The notes beneath the pieces were generated by a model, which saw nothing but the letters and a program-made list of their open reading frames with translations, made no database searches and was not told the DNA's origin. Positions 51,216 through 63,883 of a DNA stretch of 64,000 nt are shown piece after piece (position 1 is the first letter of the stretch; every line of letters starts with the position of its first letter). A program made the translations under genes and the position numbers. This DNA comes from Agelaius tricolor (lineage: Eukaryota; Chordata; Aves; Passeriformes; Icteridae), in assembly GCA_023055355.1 (NCBI GenBank), contig JALJCS010000029.1, forward strand, positions 2,666,001 to 2,730,000, given 5' to 3'.

Positions 51216-51800
51216 GAAAAAGAAAATCTTTGGGAATGCCTCGGGAAGGGAGGGCTGTGGAGGGGTATGAGGCTGGACACAACTCGTTGCATGAGTAGGT
51301 CTTGCTGTCAAAACAAATTAATTTTTCACCTGTTACCTGCTGTAAATGGGATATTTTGGGGGGTCACGAACACATCCCCTCCTCCCCAGGATGCTTCAGG
51401 GGAGGCTGGACGCTGCCTCTGCTCCACCGCGGTCTCGTGCATTAACCAAGCTCCATTCCCATGGGAATCACTTTCAACCCCAATTTTTAGGCTCCTTTTG
51501 GATTTTTAACTCCGTGGAGAGGATTATTTTCCTCTTTCGGGGTCTGTGGGGGAAACTCGAGGGGGATGAAAGGTTTGTGTTGCTCTGTGGCCGGGCGGGG
51601 GGGGCTGTGCTGAAAGCGCCCTTTGTGCGGCCCCGCCGGGGACCCGGCGCGCTCGGAGGCACCGGAGCGTGGCAAATCCCAAAACCAACAGCACGGCCAG
51701 GGCGGGCTGGGGGCTGCTGCCCCCTCCTCATCCCAAATTCATGGCTCTCCAGTGGGCACAGGGGGTTCTGCCAGCCCTCAGCTCCTGGCAGCATCCTGGG
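51215..51800. other. Intergenic sequence without recognised content
   Basis: No exon, repeat or RNA gene was recognised between the candidate regulatory cluster and the start of the long minisatellite. Confidence 0.5.
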
Positions 51801-53960
51801 AGCGGAGTTTGGGATGCGGAGTTGGGGATGCGGTGCTGGATGCAGGATGGAGGGTTCAGGGATGGGATGTAGGATTTAGGACATGGAGCATGGAGGATTT
51901 AGGATCTAGGTGTTGGTTGTGGGACAGAATTTGGGATTCAAATGTGGTACATAGGGTTTGGGATGGAGGTTTAGGGTGTAGGTGCAGGATGTGAAATGGA
52001 ATTTATGATGCAGATATGGGACTTAGGATTTAGGCTATGGATGCAGGATTTAGGATGCAGATCCAGGATGCAGGGTAGAGTGTTTAGGATTTAGGACACA
52101 GATGGAGAATGGGGGTTGGAGGATTTAGGATCTAGGTGTTAGTTGTGGGACAGAATTTTGAATTCAAATGTGGGACATAGGATTTGGGATGGAGGTTTAG
52201 GATGTAGGTGCAGGATGTGAAATGGAATTTATGATGTAGATATGGGACTCAGGATTTAGGCTGTGGATGCAGGATTTAGGATGTAGATCCAGGATGCAGG
52301 GTAGAGTATTTAGGATTTAGATGTTGGTTTCGGGATTTGGGACACAGATGGAAAATGGGGGTTGGAGGATTTAGGATCTAGATGTTGGTTGTGGGACAGA
52401 ATTTGGGATTCAAATGTGGGACGTAGGATTTAGGATGTAGACACAGGATGGAGGGTTTAGGATGTAGATGCAGGATGTGAAATGGAATTTGTGATGCAGA
52501 TATGGGACTTAGGATTTAGGCTGTGGATGCAGAATTTAGGATGTAGATTCAGGATGCAAAACAGAATATTTAGGATTTAGACATGGGACGCAGCAGAGGA
52601 TTTAGGATGTAGATGGTGTTGTAGGAATTAGGACACAGGTGCAGCTTTCAGGCTTCAGATGTGGAACACAAGATTTAGGATGTAGATGTGGGACATAGGA
52701 TTTAGGACATAGATACAGGATCTGGGACAGATCCCAAGAGAACTTGGGATGCAGATATGGAACATAGAATTTAGAATGAAGATGCAAGACACAGGATGGA
52801 GGCTCCAGGATGCAATTGTGGGATAGAAGACTGAGGATGTAGATGTGGGATAGAGCACTTAGGAGGTATTGGAGACTTGGGATTCCAGATGTAGATATGG
52901 AGGACTTAGGATGCAGATATGGAACACAGGATTTAGGACATACATGGAGGATGGTGGTTGGATGATTTAGGATTTAGATGGGGACACAGGATTTAGTACG
53001 TAGGTGCAGGATGCAAGACAGAAAACTTGGGATGCAAAAGTGGGACATAGGATTTGAGATGTAGGATTTAGGATGCAGGACTTAAAAATAAAGATGTGGG
53101 ATATAGGATTTAGGATGGTGGATGGAGGATTCACAATGTAGGTGCAGAATGCAGGATGGAGAACTTAGAATGCAGATGTGGGACAGAGAACTGGGGATGT
53201 AAATGCAGGATAGAGGATTGAGGATGCAGGTGGGGGACAGAGGATGCAGGACACAGAATGGAGAAGCCAGGATGCAGGTCTGGAATGGAATATTTGAAAT
53301 GTAAATGAGGACATGGGATTTAGAATATAAACACAAGATTAAGGATTTAGGATGCAGGTGTAGGATATAAGATTCAGGACATAGATGCAGGATGGGGGAT
53401 CAAGGATTTAGGATGTAGATGCAGAACACAGGATGGAGGATTCAGGATGCAGATGGGACACACAGGACTTGGGATGCACATACAGGGTGCCAGATGTAGG
53501 GCACAGGAGAGACTGTAGGGGCCTTTAGGATGTGGGATGCAGGATTCAGGATGCAGACAGGAATTTAGGAAACAGAGAATTTAGAACACAGGTTCCCAGA
53601 TGCAAGGTGGAGCATTTAGGAGGCAGATGCAGCTTTCCAGTCACAGAACATGTGACATGGATGCAGGACACAGGAGAGGGGCTGCAGATGTGGGATGCAG
53701 GACATGGGACATGGGATGAAAGGGCAGATGCAGAATATGGGGTACAGAAGTAGAATTTGGGATGCAGAGGTGGGAGATAGAACAGGTGGTGAGGGACATG
53801 GAAGATACAGATGAAGGATGTACAGGGCATGGGTTGCAGAAGAGGGATTTGGGATGCAGAGGTGGGACACAGGAGATGGGATGTGGATGCAGGACATGGA
53901 ATGCAGGAGTGGGATTTAGGGTGCAGATATGGGATGGAGGTGCAGGACAAGGGATGTTCC
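51800..53960 (+). repeat. 2.1-kb GGATTTAGGATGCAGATG minisatellite with higher-order units
   Basis: A long array of 10-25-bp units (GGATTTAGGATGTAGATGCA and variants). Three larger blocks of about 226 and 246 bp start at 51,903, 52,129 and 52,375, each opening with GATCTAGRTGTTRGTTGTGG. Regularity decays to the right. Confidence 0.9.
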
Positions 53961-54540
53961 AGCACAGAGCACCAGAGCTCAGCCCCAGCTCTGCACAGGG
54001 ACTTTGCAGCACCCCTGGAGATGGGGAGTGCGTGCAATGAGCTGGGAAATGCAAACTTCCAAGGAAAAAATTATCTCTTTCCAAGCCCATTCAGACATTT
54101 TGCAGCTCGTCCCCCATCTGGGAGGCAGATTCTGGCCTTTGGCCACATCTGCCTGCCAGATGTGCTGGGGAGGGGAACAGAGCCCCTGTGGATGGGAAAG
54201 CTCCCCACTCCCTGTGGGCAGGCCAGGTTGGGAATGCAGCTCTACCATATCACACCTGCTCTGGAGAAAGGCCTGCATGGCACCAGGAGCAGTGGGAAGG
54301 AAGGACTGGATGGGACCAATCCAGCCTCAAAAATGGCTTTCATTCAATTCAGCTTTTATCCTGTGGCTGGGGGAGGTGACAATGAGACACAGCCAGGGTG
54401 CAGCTATAGGGCCACGGCCCAGTATGGCCCAGTGTGCCCCAGTAAGGACCCTGAGCTAAACTCACCCAGGGCCCTGGGCGGGGTGGGAGCTTCTGGTGAG
54501 GCCATACTGGACCTTACAGGGGTTGTTGGTGCCCTCAGGA
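53960..54540. other. Unique sequence between two minisatellite blocks
   Basis: About 580 bases free of the GGATGCAG repeat interrupt the array. I recognise no exon or known element here. Confidence 0.5.
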
Positions 54541-55135
54541 TCCAGGCAGCAGGATGGGGATGTGGGAGATGTGGGATGCAGGAGGTGGGAATGTGTGGAA
54601 TGCAAACACAGAGTTTGGGGTGTAGGTGCAGGACAAGGTGCAGGTGTAGGGGGGGGCTGGATGCAGGTGCAGATGGAGGATGTGGGATGGAGGTTGCACA
54701 TGCTGGACACGGTGCAGATGCAGGATCTGGGATGTTGATTTGGCATGCAAGGATCAGCATGCAGAGTGCAGGATGCAAGAAGCGGGATGCATAGGGCAGG
54801 ATGTGGGATGAGAAGTTCAGATGCAGGGTGTGGAATGCAGGGCACAGGATACAGATACAGGATTTGGGATGCAGGATGCAGCTGCAGGGTGTGAGAAGTG
54901 GGGTGCATGGTGCAGGGTGAGGGATGCAGAGTGCAGATGCAGGACATGGAGTGCAGGGCTGAGGGTGCAGATGAAGGATTTGGGATGCAGGAGGCAGCCA
55001 CAGGATGCTGATCCAGGGAATGGGTGTGGGATGCAAAAGCAGGATGCAGTTGGAGGGTGCAGCTCTAGGATAGAAGGAATGGAATGCAGAATCTAGAGTG
55101 CAGGATGTAGATGCTGGATTCAGGATGGAGATGTG
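54540..55135 (+). repeat. GGATGCAG minisatellite, second block
   Basis: The same repeat type as 51,800-53,960 with GGGATGCAGGATGCAG-like units, more degenerate. Confidence 0.8.
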
Positions 55136-57420
55136 GGGTACCAATGAACCTCCAGGATGGTGATGCACCACCTCAAGCAGAGAAGAATGGTGGAAGCATT
55201 TCCCATCTGATTATTAGGGGCAAATGAGAGAATTTCCCATAACATCAACTTTTTGGGGACTAGAAATCCAGTAGGATTCCAGAAGATTTTTATTTTCTGA
55301 ACTGCCCCCATCAGCTCGGTGTCTCCAGGACAGAAACATTTATTTAGAGAAAAAAAACTCCTAAAGCTGGAGCAATTCCATCTGAAGACACCCAAATCCA
55401 GCATTTCCCTCCTCTCTCCTTAGCATTTCCCACTGTGGAGGTGCCTGAGGGGCTGCATTTGTTGGATTTTTAACTCAGGAGATGTTTTAGCTCTTACAAA
55501 AGCATCGCAGCAGCCTCGGGAATGCCGCCACATTAATAAAAGCAAAAATGCAGGGGAGTCTGTTAAGGAAACTCCTGCAAAAATCCCTTCCAGAAACATT
55601 GTGGGCAACATTAGCTCTTGGTTTGAGCTTTTTTCCCATTTTATTTCATTGGGAAAATGCGTTTTGGAGGTCATCACGTGCCCAGAGGATGGTGCAAGGT
55701 GGGTTTTTGCAGCAGGTTTGGCCCCCAGATCCTCCTGTCAGTATCAGAGAGGGGTTTTGTGGGGAAAAACCTGGAATTTACAGCTCAAAATTGCAATTTT
55801 CAGGTTAAAACCTACAACAATCACCCTGAATTGAGGATTGGCACTGTGGATGCAGCCTGGCAGTGGTGCCAGCGACACGGGTGAGGCCCCAGCAGTGCCT
55901 CTTGCCTGGCAGGCAGGAGAGGGAGAAAAATGCTTTAAAAAGGTAAAAAAAAAAGCTCCAAAGCAGAAGGCTGAGGTCATTTTCTTGGCGAGGAAGTCGG
56001 CTCCTTCCAAATGCCTCCGGGTCGGGTTTAATATCAGCAGAAACATTCTTGGGCAGGGTGGGGAGAAAGTGCTGCTCTCACCATCGAAAGCAGAACCCTC
56101 AAACCCCCAAATGCCCTAGGAAAAAAACCCCAAACATCCTAAAACCCCCAAAATCAGTTCCCCAACCCCCAGACTGCTTATTTGGAACCTCTAGGTGTGG
56201 AGTAAATGAGTATTGGGGTGGGAGAGGTGGGAAAACAGCTGATGGAGGAGGGGAAAATCCCCCCTTGGAGCAGAGAACTGAATCTTTAAAGTGGGTTTTG
56301 AGCATCATCTGGCCACTGCTGGGATTTTTGGTATCTGTAAAGGAGGAAAGTGAGGGGGTCTGGCAGGGAAAATGCCATTTTTCCCATTGTCCTGGAGAGT
56401 TTTATCATCACTTCAATCCCTCCTTGATTTAGCATCATCTCGGCGGGCTCAGCACCCAGCAACAGCCCCTGGGGCCAAGGGACCTGCGTGCGAGGAATAT
56501 CCTGCTGGAAAATACATCAAAAAGGAGGGGGAAATGAAATGGATTTCATCTGCTCTGCTCTGCTCTCAGGGCTGCCTGAGAAGCTCAGGGGCTGCCAGTG
56601 CCTTGTGCGAGCCCTCGGCCGCCTTGCGGAGCTGTTGTGGCTTTTCCAGGGATTTTACACATTAGGAGGGGGTGGTTTGACCGTGTTTGTTTTGCTAAAC
56701 CTCACCAAAACCCAAACCAGAGCTCGGAGGGAGGAGGAGGAGGCGGGAGATGCAGGGAAAAGTTATTAAAAAATAGGGGCAAAACAAAAAACAGGAGCTG
56801 AAGTGGGGGAATGAGTTTGGGATTGCAGCAGAGCAGGGATGTGGCAGTGGGAGAGAGGCAGTGGGTGGCAGAGATGTTGCACTGGCAGGGATGCTGCACC
56901 TTGCTGGGGATGTGCATCCCACCAAAATCAAGATGGGAAAAAAATTCCCCCGGGGAATTGGGAGGATAAGAAGCATCAGGAGGGCTCTGATCCCACTGGG
57001 AGGGAGGCTGTGAGGCGATGCTCTGGCGTGGAAGGGGATTTTCCTTGCTTGCACATTCCTCCCATCAGCACCAGGAGCCATCTCCTCATGGGTCTGGCCC
57101 CGGTGCTGCAGCCCCACAGCCCCTTGCTCCTTAATCCCGGGACTTTCTCCCTGATCCCTTTGCTCTGTGCTCTCTGCACCCCATAGCTGCCATCCCTCCT
57201 TTGCTAAAGTCCTGCTCATGACATTCCAGAGCAGCCCTTCCCAAGATTTGCCCCATCCCAGCACCCAGAGCTTCCCCTCCAGCCTTTTCTAGGGACAGGG
57301 CTGCTGCCAGGCTGCCCTTGGGTGCAGGGTTTGGGGTGGACTCCACGGGGTTGCTCCAACTTCAGGCAGTGCTGGGAAGACCCAGCAGCAAGGTCCTCTC
57401 CTGGGAAAAGGCCTGGGAAG
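55136..57420. other. Intergenic sequence without a recognised gene
   Basis: Mixed unique sequence with several A-runs. Short open frames lack splice context or family resemblance. No RNA gene was seen. Confidence 0.5.
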
Positions 57421-57424
57421 TGTT

Positions 57425-57800
57425 GCAGGGTGCAGAGAGGTTCGTGGGATGCAGGGATGCAGCAGCTCACAGGGATGCTGGCAAGGCCCAGGGATGTTTA
57501 TGGGATGCAGCAGAACACAGGGATGTTTATGGGATGCAGGGATAGAGCAGCACTCAGGGATGCTGGCCATGCACAGGGATGTTTATGGGATGCAGCACAC
57601 AGGGATGTTTATGGGATGCAGCAGCACCCAGGGATGCTGGCCATGCCCAGGGATGTTTGCAGCATCCAGGGCTGTTTGCAGCAGTGTGCAGGGTTGCTGC
57701 AGCACACAGGAATGTTCAGGGTGTGTGGGATGCCAGCAGCACACAGGGATATTGGCTGTGCACAGGGATACTTGTGGCACACTTGCAGCATGGAGGGATG
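57425..57800 (+). repeat. CAGGGATGTTTATGGGATGCAG tandem repeat
   Basis: About twelve units of 25-40 bp alternate between GGGATGTTTATGGGATGCAG and GGGATGCTGGCCATGCC. Confidence 0.85.
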
Positions 57801-58689
57801 CACGGAGCCACTTTACAGAACACCTGCAGCAGTTTTCAGGCTTTCCATGCCTCAGTTTCCCCTTGCTGGGAGCAGGGCTGTTGGTGTGTCCGGACTCAGC
57901 CCCACGGGCCGTGCTGTGCCCGCCTGGCTGTCGGCTCCACACTTGGCCAGCAGCCAGGGCAGTGCTGGGGCTGCTGCTTGCCAGATGTGATAAGGAAAGG
58001 TTTGGCCCAGGCTGGAAAAAAGAGACAAAAAGAAGAGAGGGAAAATAAAAAAAAGCAAAAGCAAAGCAAATTCCTTGGCAAATCAAAGCAAAATGCGTGC
58101 ACACGGCCTTGCATCCAGCCATCCGTCTTGATAAGGGGCTCTGGGGAGGAGAAGGAGGAGGAGGTGGAGGAGAAGGGGAAGGAGGCAAGCTGACACTGGG
58201 AACCTGACAGCAATCCCACTTCATGGCAAAAAACCTGCCAGATTTCCCACTGCCAGCTGAGGAGGGGCCCAGACCAGGCGTGCCTCAGTTTCCCCACTGC
58301 ATGCATGCACTGAGGTGTGGCAAAGGGGTTAAAACTGCCTGGGAGGGGTCAAACGGGGCGATTTTCTGCCGGGTTTTATCCAAAACATATGTTTTCACCA
58401 CTATTCCAGTTATCTGGGATATTTCCTGCGTGTTTGCTCCTATGGCAACCAGCCCAGCATGAAAGACCCATTTACTGGGCCCGGGGATAAGGAGCAGCCA
58501 TATGGTGTCAATTTGGAAGGAGCTCCATCCCCTCCACCCGGCCCTGCTTCCCCCTCCACCACAGCCTTGGCCCCTCCAGACACATCCACCATGAGCAAGG
58601 TCCAGCTGGGGTTGGAAATGGGCACCCTCAGCAAGGTGAGGTGGTGGGTTGGGTTTTGGGGAGCTCAGAGGAGGTGGAGATTGGCTGCA

Positions 58690-59330
58690 GCAGCGACCTG
58701 GGATCCTTCAGGGGACAGGGATGGAGTGAAGGAGGCTGCAGCACCCCCTGAGATCCTTCAGGGGACAGGGATGGAGTGAAGGTACCTGCAGCACCCCCTG
58801 AGATCCTTCAGGAGACAGGGATGGAGTGAAGGTACCTGCAGCACCCCTTGAGATCCTTCAGGAGACAGGGATGGAGTGAAGGTACCTGCAGCACCCACAT
58901 GAGATCCCTCAGGAGACAGGAATGGAGTGAAGGTACCTGCAGCACCCACATGAGATCCCTCAGGAGACAGGGATGGAGTGAAGGTACCTGCAGCACCCCC
59001 TGAGATCCTTCAGGAGACAGGGATGCAGTGAAGGTACCTGCAGCACCCCCTGAGATCCTTCAGGAGACAGGGATGCAGTGAAGGTACCTGCAGCACCCCC
59101 TGAGATCCTTCAGGAGACAGGGATGGAGTGAAGGTACCTGCAGCACCCCTTGAGATCCTTCAGGAGACAGGGATGGAGTGAAGGTACCTGCAGCACCCCC
59201 TGAGATCCTTCAGGAGACAGGGATGGAGTGAAGGTACCTGCAGCACCCCCTGAGATCCTTCAGGAGACAGGGATGGAGTGAAGGTACCTGCAGCACCCCC
59301 TGAGATCCTTCAGGAGACAGGGATGGAGAC
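58690..59330 (+). repeat. 50-bp tandem repeat, about 12-13 copies
   Basis: A very regular 50-bp unit: GGATGGAGTGAAGGTACCTG followed by CAGCACCCCCTGAGATCCTT and CAGGAGACAG. Copies start near 58,720, 58,770, 58,820 and so on to 59,272 and differ by only one to three bases. The first and last units are more diverged. Confidence 0.95.
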
Positions 59331-60229
59331 AAGAGACCCACAATGCTGATCTGGGATCCACCAGGAAGATAAGGATGGAGACAACCTCCCTGCAACACTG
59401 AGGTACATCCAGAAAGAAGGCTGAGGACAAACTGCCTGAATTGTGGGCCCAAGGTCTGCCCAGGAGACCAGGCTGGAGAGAGCCTCCAGCAGGGCTCATT
59501 CCAGCTTGGCCTGGGGCAGGCAGGTGCTGGAGAGGTCACGGGCCACAGAACCTTTTATCACCCTCAGAACCCTCTGGAGGGGTGCAGGGGCTCTGTCCCA
59601 CCCCAGCAGTCTGGGTTCTTCTCAGAGATAACCCCAGTGCCCTGGGAAACCCAACAGTCGCTGCATGGGGAGGTTCTTTGCTCCTTCCTAAACACTGAGG
59701 CAATTTTTGGTGCCGAAGCAGCTCCACGGAGTTAAATGACCAAAAGACAGGAAAATTAAGCAAAATCACCCTCTAGTCTGCTGGAAAAAAAAAAAAAAAG
59801 TAAAAAAAAAAATTATTTCCTAATAATTCTAATTTTCTTTTGTTGCCAGTGGGTGTTTGCTGCAGGGGAGATGATAAAGCTGGGCAGGACCAGGCACGGC
59901 GTGGGACAGGGGATTTTGGGAATGATTCACTCCCAAAGCCTCCTGCAGAGGTATTTCTGATGAAAAAAAAAAAAAGCCAAAATAGATTAGTTGAGGCTTT
60001 TTAAAAGAAAAATAGAGGTTTTACAGAAGTGACCCTTCCCACCAACCTCCCCAATTTTCTTTTTAATAAGGAATAAAAAGCCTTTCAGCCAAAAAAAACC
60101 TTTGCTATGAAAACGTGTGTTTGGGTCAAAAAGCCACTTTTTGCTGGGGGAAAATAAACCAACAAACCCCCCCCAACCATTGCATGAAGTGATGGGCTGG
60201 CAAATCTCACAGGGACATACAGCTTCTTT

Positions 60230-60400
60230 AGAGGCAACGTCTCTTCTCCTCTTCTTCTCTTCTCTTTCCAGTCCTCCTCATCCTTTAGTCCTTCTCCTCC
60301 TCCTCCTCTTTCCCTCTCCTGTTGTCTCATCTTGCTTCTTCTATCCTCATCATTTTCATCTTGTCTCTCCTCATCTTCTCTTCCCAGGTGATTGTTTCCA
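60230..60400 (+). repeat. CT-rich tract
   Basis: A polypyrimidine stretch of CTTCTCCTCCTC-like text, about 170 bp. Confidence 0.6.
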
Positions 60401-60689
60401 TGTGTGCTCCATCCCAACACCGCTCCAGCCTTTGTGCCCTGTTCCTGATCCATTCCCTTGGAGTGGAAATCCCAGGATTCCCCACTCACACACATTGCCT
60501 GCCACTCTGTAGGGCACATTCAGCAGCTGATGCCACCCAATGCCACCTGCACTGCCAAGGCTGGGGAGCACCAGGCTGACACCAGCTGACCCCTTCCCAA
60601 AAAGGACCCAAACCTCCCCTTGATGGAGATCATTGGATGCCAAAGGGCATTAGGGGGTTGGGCTGGCCCTGTGGAGAGGCACAGGGACA

Positions 60690-61040
60690 CAGGGCCATGG
60701 GACTGAGAAAAGGGACTGGGAGAAGAGACTGGGGCAAGGGACCTGCTGGGATCTGGGCCAGGGTGAAGGGACAAGGACAAGGTGACAAGAACTGGGATGT
60801 AATGATGGGGACAAGGACAAGGTGATGGGGACTGGGACGTAATTATGGCGACAGGGAGAGATGATGGGGACTGGGATGAGTGATCCCAGGGGACAGGGCT
60901 GGGATGATGGGACCTGGACAAGGTACTTGCTGGGGTCAGGAGAATGGGAACAGGAAGGAGGTGCCTGCCATGGATGGGATGATGAGAACCAGAACAAGGA
61001 AGCTGCTGAGGAGGTGGGAACTGGAATGAGGTACAGCCAG
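60690..61040 (+). repeat. GATGGGGACAAGGACAAGG degenerate repeat
   Basis: Loose units of 15-30 bp containing GGGACTGGGA and GATGATGGGGAC. Confidence 0.65.
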
Positions 61041-61129
61041 GGACAGAATCCAGGGGACCACAAGAAGGAACCCAGCGGAGCCCAGCATGGCCTTGGGGAG
61101 CATCTCCCAGCCTCAGCCCCTCGGCCGTG

Positions 61130-61730
61130 AGCTCTGCATCAAGCCCTCAGCAGTGCAGGCAGGCACAGGGGGCTTGGTGTGGCATCCCCGACCCCTCAGC
61201 AGTGCAGGCGAGCACGGGGGCTCGGTGTGGCTCCCCCTGAGCCCTCAGCAGTGCAGGTGAGCATGGGGGCTCAGCGCGGCTCCCCTCGAGCCCTCAGCAC
61301 TGCAGGCCAGCACGGGGGCTCGGTGCGGCTCCCCTGAGCCCTCAGCAGTGCAGGCCAGCACGGGGTCTCGATGTGGTTCTCCCCGACCCCTCAGCAGTGC
61401 AGGCCAGCACGGGGGCTCGGTGTGGTTCCCCCCGAGCCCTCAGCAGTGCAGGCCAGCACGGGGGCTCGGTGTGGTTCTCCCCAAGCCCTCAGCAATGCAG
61501 GCGAGCACGGGGGCTCGGCGCGGCTCCCCCGAGCCCTCAGCAGTGCAGGCCAGCACGGGGGCTCGATGTGGCTCCCCCGAGCCCTCAGCAGTGCAGGCCA
61601 GCACGGGGGCTCGGTGTGGCTCCCCCGAGCCCTCAGCAATGCAGGCCAGCATGGGGGCTCGGTGTGGCTCCCCCGAGCCCTCAGCAATGCAGGCCAGCAC
61701 GGGGGCTCGGCGCGGCTCCCCCCGGGCGGC
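61130..61730 (+). repeat. 48-bp tandem repeat, about 12 copies
   Basis: Unit CCCTCAGCAGTGCAGGCCAG plus CACGGGGGCTCGGTGTGGCT and CCCCCGAG. The left half is more variable and the right half (61,340-61,720) very regular. Because 48 is divisible by three, the reading frames stay open through the array. Confidence 0.92.
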
Positions 61731-62219
61731 GGCGCTGCTGATCGGCTCCGCGGGGCCGGGAGCGCCGAGCGCGGGCAGCGGGCGCTCGGTGCCGGGGCCT
61801 CACTCCCACGAGCGGATGAAAGGCTCCCTGTCCAAACGGCATTAGACGCGCTGCGAAGGCTCATTCCCGATCGGTCACGCTCCGAGGCGCAGCTGCAAAA
61901 CCCCCTCCGGGAGCCCGGGATGCTCCGGGGGCTTTGTTCGGAGCAGCCCCGCTTCCCGGGGAACCGTGACAAGACGATGGGATTACGGGGCAGGAGAAAT
62001 GAAATAAAATAAAACCCAACCTCGCTGGGACCACGCTGGCTGGGCGGAAAAACAAAGGGGACCCTCAGATTCCCCCGTGCTCCTGCCAGGAATGATGGCC
62101 CCACCTGGGCGGGGGGAAGGGGCACGGAGAGGGCTTGAGGATCCCCGAGGAGGGAGGGTGGTTTTTGGGGGTGTCCCCCCCATTTCTGCTCCCAAATCCC
62201 AGCACTTAACAACTTGCAG

Positions 62220-62690
62220 GGAAGCAAACCTTATGAGGAGGGGAAACCTTGCATGGAGGAAAAGCTTGTGAGGAAGGAAACTTCACGAGGAGGGAAACTT
62301 GCAAGGAGGTAAAGCCTTGAAAGGAAGGAAACCTTCAAGGAAGAAAACCTTGCAAGGAGGAAAACTTTACATGGAGGATAAACTTTAGGTGGGGGAAAAT
62401 ATCGCAAAGAAGGAAAATCTTGCAAGGAAATAAAACTTTACAATGAGGAAACCCTTAGACAAAGAAGGAGATCTTGCAAGGAAGGAAATACTTGAAGGAG
62501 GAAATCATTTCAAGGAAGCAAAAACTTTCAATGTAGGAAAATCCTTGTAGGAAGGAAAATTTTACAAGAAGGAAAACCTTTGACAAGGAAGGAAATCTTG
62601 CAAGAAGGAAAACCTTTGACAAGGAAGGAAATCTTGCAAGAAGGAAAACCTTGAAGAGAAAAACCTTCCAAGGAAGGAAACCTCACAGGT
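62220..62690 (+). repeat. AAGGAAGGAAACCTTGCAAG purine-rich tandem repeat
   Basis: About 20 units of roughly 18-26 bp (GGAGGAAAACCTTGCAA-type). A near-exact duplicated pair lies at 62,572-62,650. Confidence 0.88.
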
Positions 62691-62759
62691 TTGGAGGGAG
62701 TGAGCAGGTTGAAGGAGAGGTTCTGCACCTTCCTTCTGGGAGCAGCCTGGTCCCTCCTG

Positions 62760-62990
62760 GCATAGGGCCCGGCACGGTTTGGCTGAAGTTAATTGGGTTA
62801 GTGAGCGGCTAAAGGGCGTAGCTTGTCCGGGCGCCTGCTCCCTAATGAGCATCTCATTTGAATCTATGCAAAATAGCAGGGAGCATGGAGACATGCTAAT
62901 TAAAGTGATTGCTGTTCGCTAATTAAGCAGCAATTCTCCTGCCCAAGAGGGTATTCTCATGCAAATGCGCTCAAGGAGGGGAAAACATCG
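62760..62990. promoter_or_regulatory. Candidate developmental enhancer with homeodomain and octamer sites
   Basis: A compact non-coding block carries TTAATTGG at 62,789, CTAATGAG at 62,842, TATGCAAAAT at 62,865, TAATTA at 62,897 and 62,920, and a perfect POU octamer ATGCAAAT at 62,959-62,966. It is sharply different from the neighbouring repeats and looks like the conserved non-coding elements that surround developmental genes. Conservation is not tested. Confidence 0.5.
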
Positions 62991-63680
62991 CCCCAAAAAT
63001 TGTACAGGGAGAAATTGCAATTTGGCACCGCCCCTGGTCTGCCAAACACCTTCATTATGATCCTCATTTTGAGTATTTTTATCCCAAAAAAACAGACTTG
63101 GCCGTCTCTTCTGTGCTGAGAACAATCCTGAAGCCTTCATCTTTTCCAATGGCTGCCATAAATCAAGTCCTTTAACTCCTCAGCTGTGCCAACCTTGTTT
63201 TCGTTTTATTTTGGGGAGTTTTCTTCAGATTATGGGATTTTTAATCTGTTGAGGATTTTTCTACTCTTAATTTTCTTACTTTTTTTTCCCCTTTCACACT
63301 TGTGGAAATAATGACGTCCTACAGGAAACCTCCTGAGGGATAAAATTAGGGCTGGTAAACACAGGGTAGTGCAGCGTTTTGGACTCACAGGTTTGTCTGA
63401 AAACCATGAGATTTTATTTCAACTCTAGTTTTTTTAGGGGGGGTGTTAAGCTTATATTTTCTTTATTTTTAAACATAGCAACTGTGTTTCTTTGCAGTCC
63501 ATGTGGTGCTGAAGCCTTTACTGGTGAAACTCTCCTTGGGATAAATCCCTTTCCAGCTACCACTTGTGGATGTGACCAAAACACAGCAAATTCCCAAAAA
63601 ACAAGGCATGTTGGGCATATTTGGGTTCTTTGGGAAGGGGTCAATGGTTTGGGCACAATATGAGCCCTTGATAAAGCCCC
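62991..63680. other. Intergenic, AT-leaning sequence
   Basis: No gene recognised. Several T-runs are present. It may continue the candidate regulatory domain. Confidence 0.45.
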
Positions 63681-63883
63681 TTTTTGCTATTTTTAGCCCA
63701 AGTACGGGGTTCTTGGTGGCGTCATCTGGAGAAGGATGATGCGTGGAGCATGTGTGGGGGCATTTCCCAGCCCTCTGGAAAGAGCCAGAGCCACTCCCTC
63801 ACTCCAGCGACGCTGAACACACAGCTGCTCGCAGAGTGGGAGCCGTGGACTCTCCGGCGTGGGGGCGAGCGGGCGGGCACGGG

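Noticed and set aside
53811..54794. Plus-strand frame of 327 codons
   Set aside because: Begins and ends in the GGATGCAG minisatellite; no splice or family evidence.
58459..58779. Plus-strand frame of 106 codons starting MKDPFTGPGDK
   Set aside because: The first part looks protein-like but has no recognised family and runs into the 50-bp array; kept out for lack of support. The nearby CCTATGGCAACC resembles an RFX site but is alone.
58690..59330. CRISPR-like appearance of regular repeats
   Set aside because: Units are contiguous with no unique spacers, and the DNA is clearly vertebrate nuclear.
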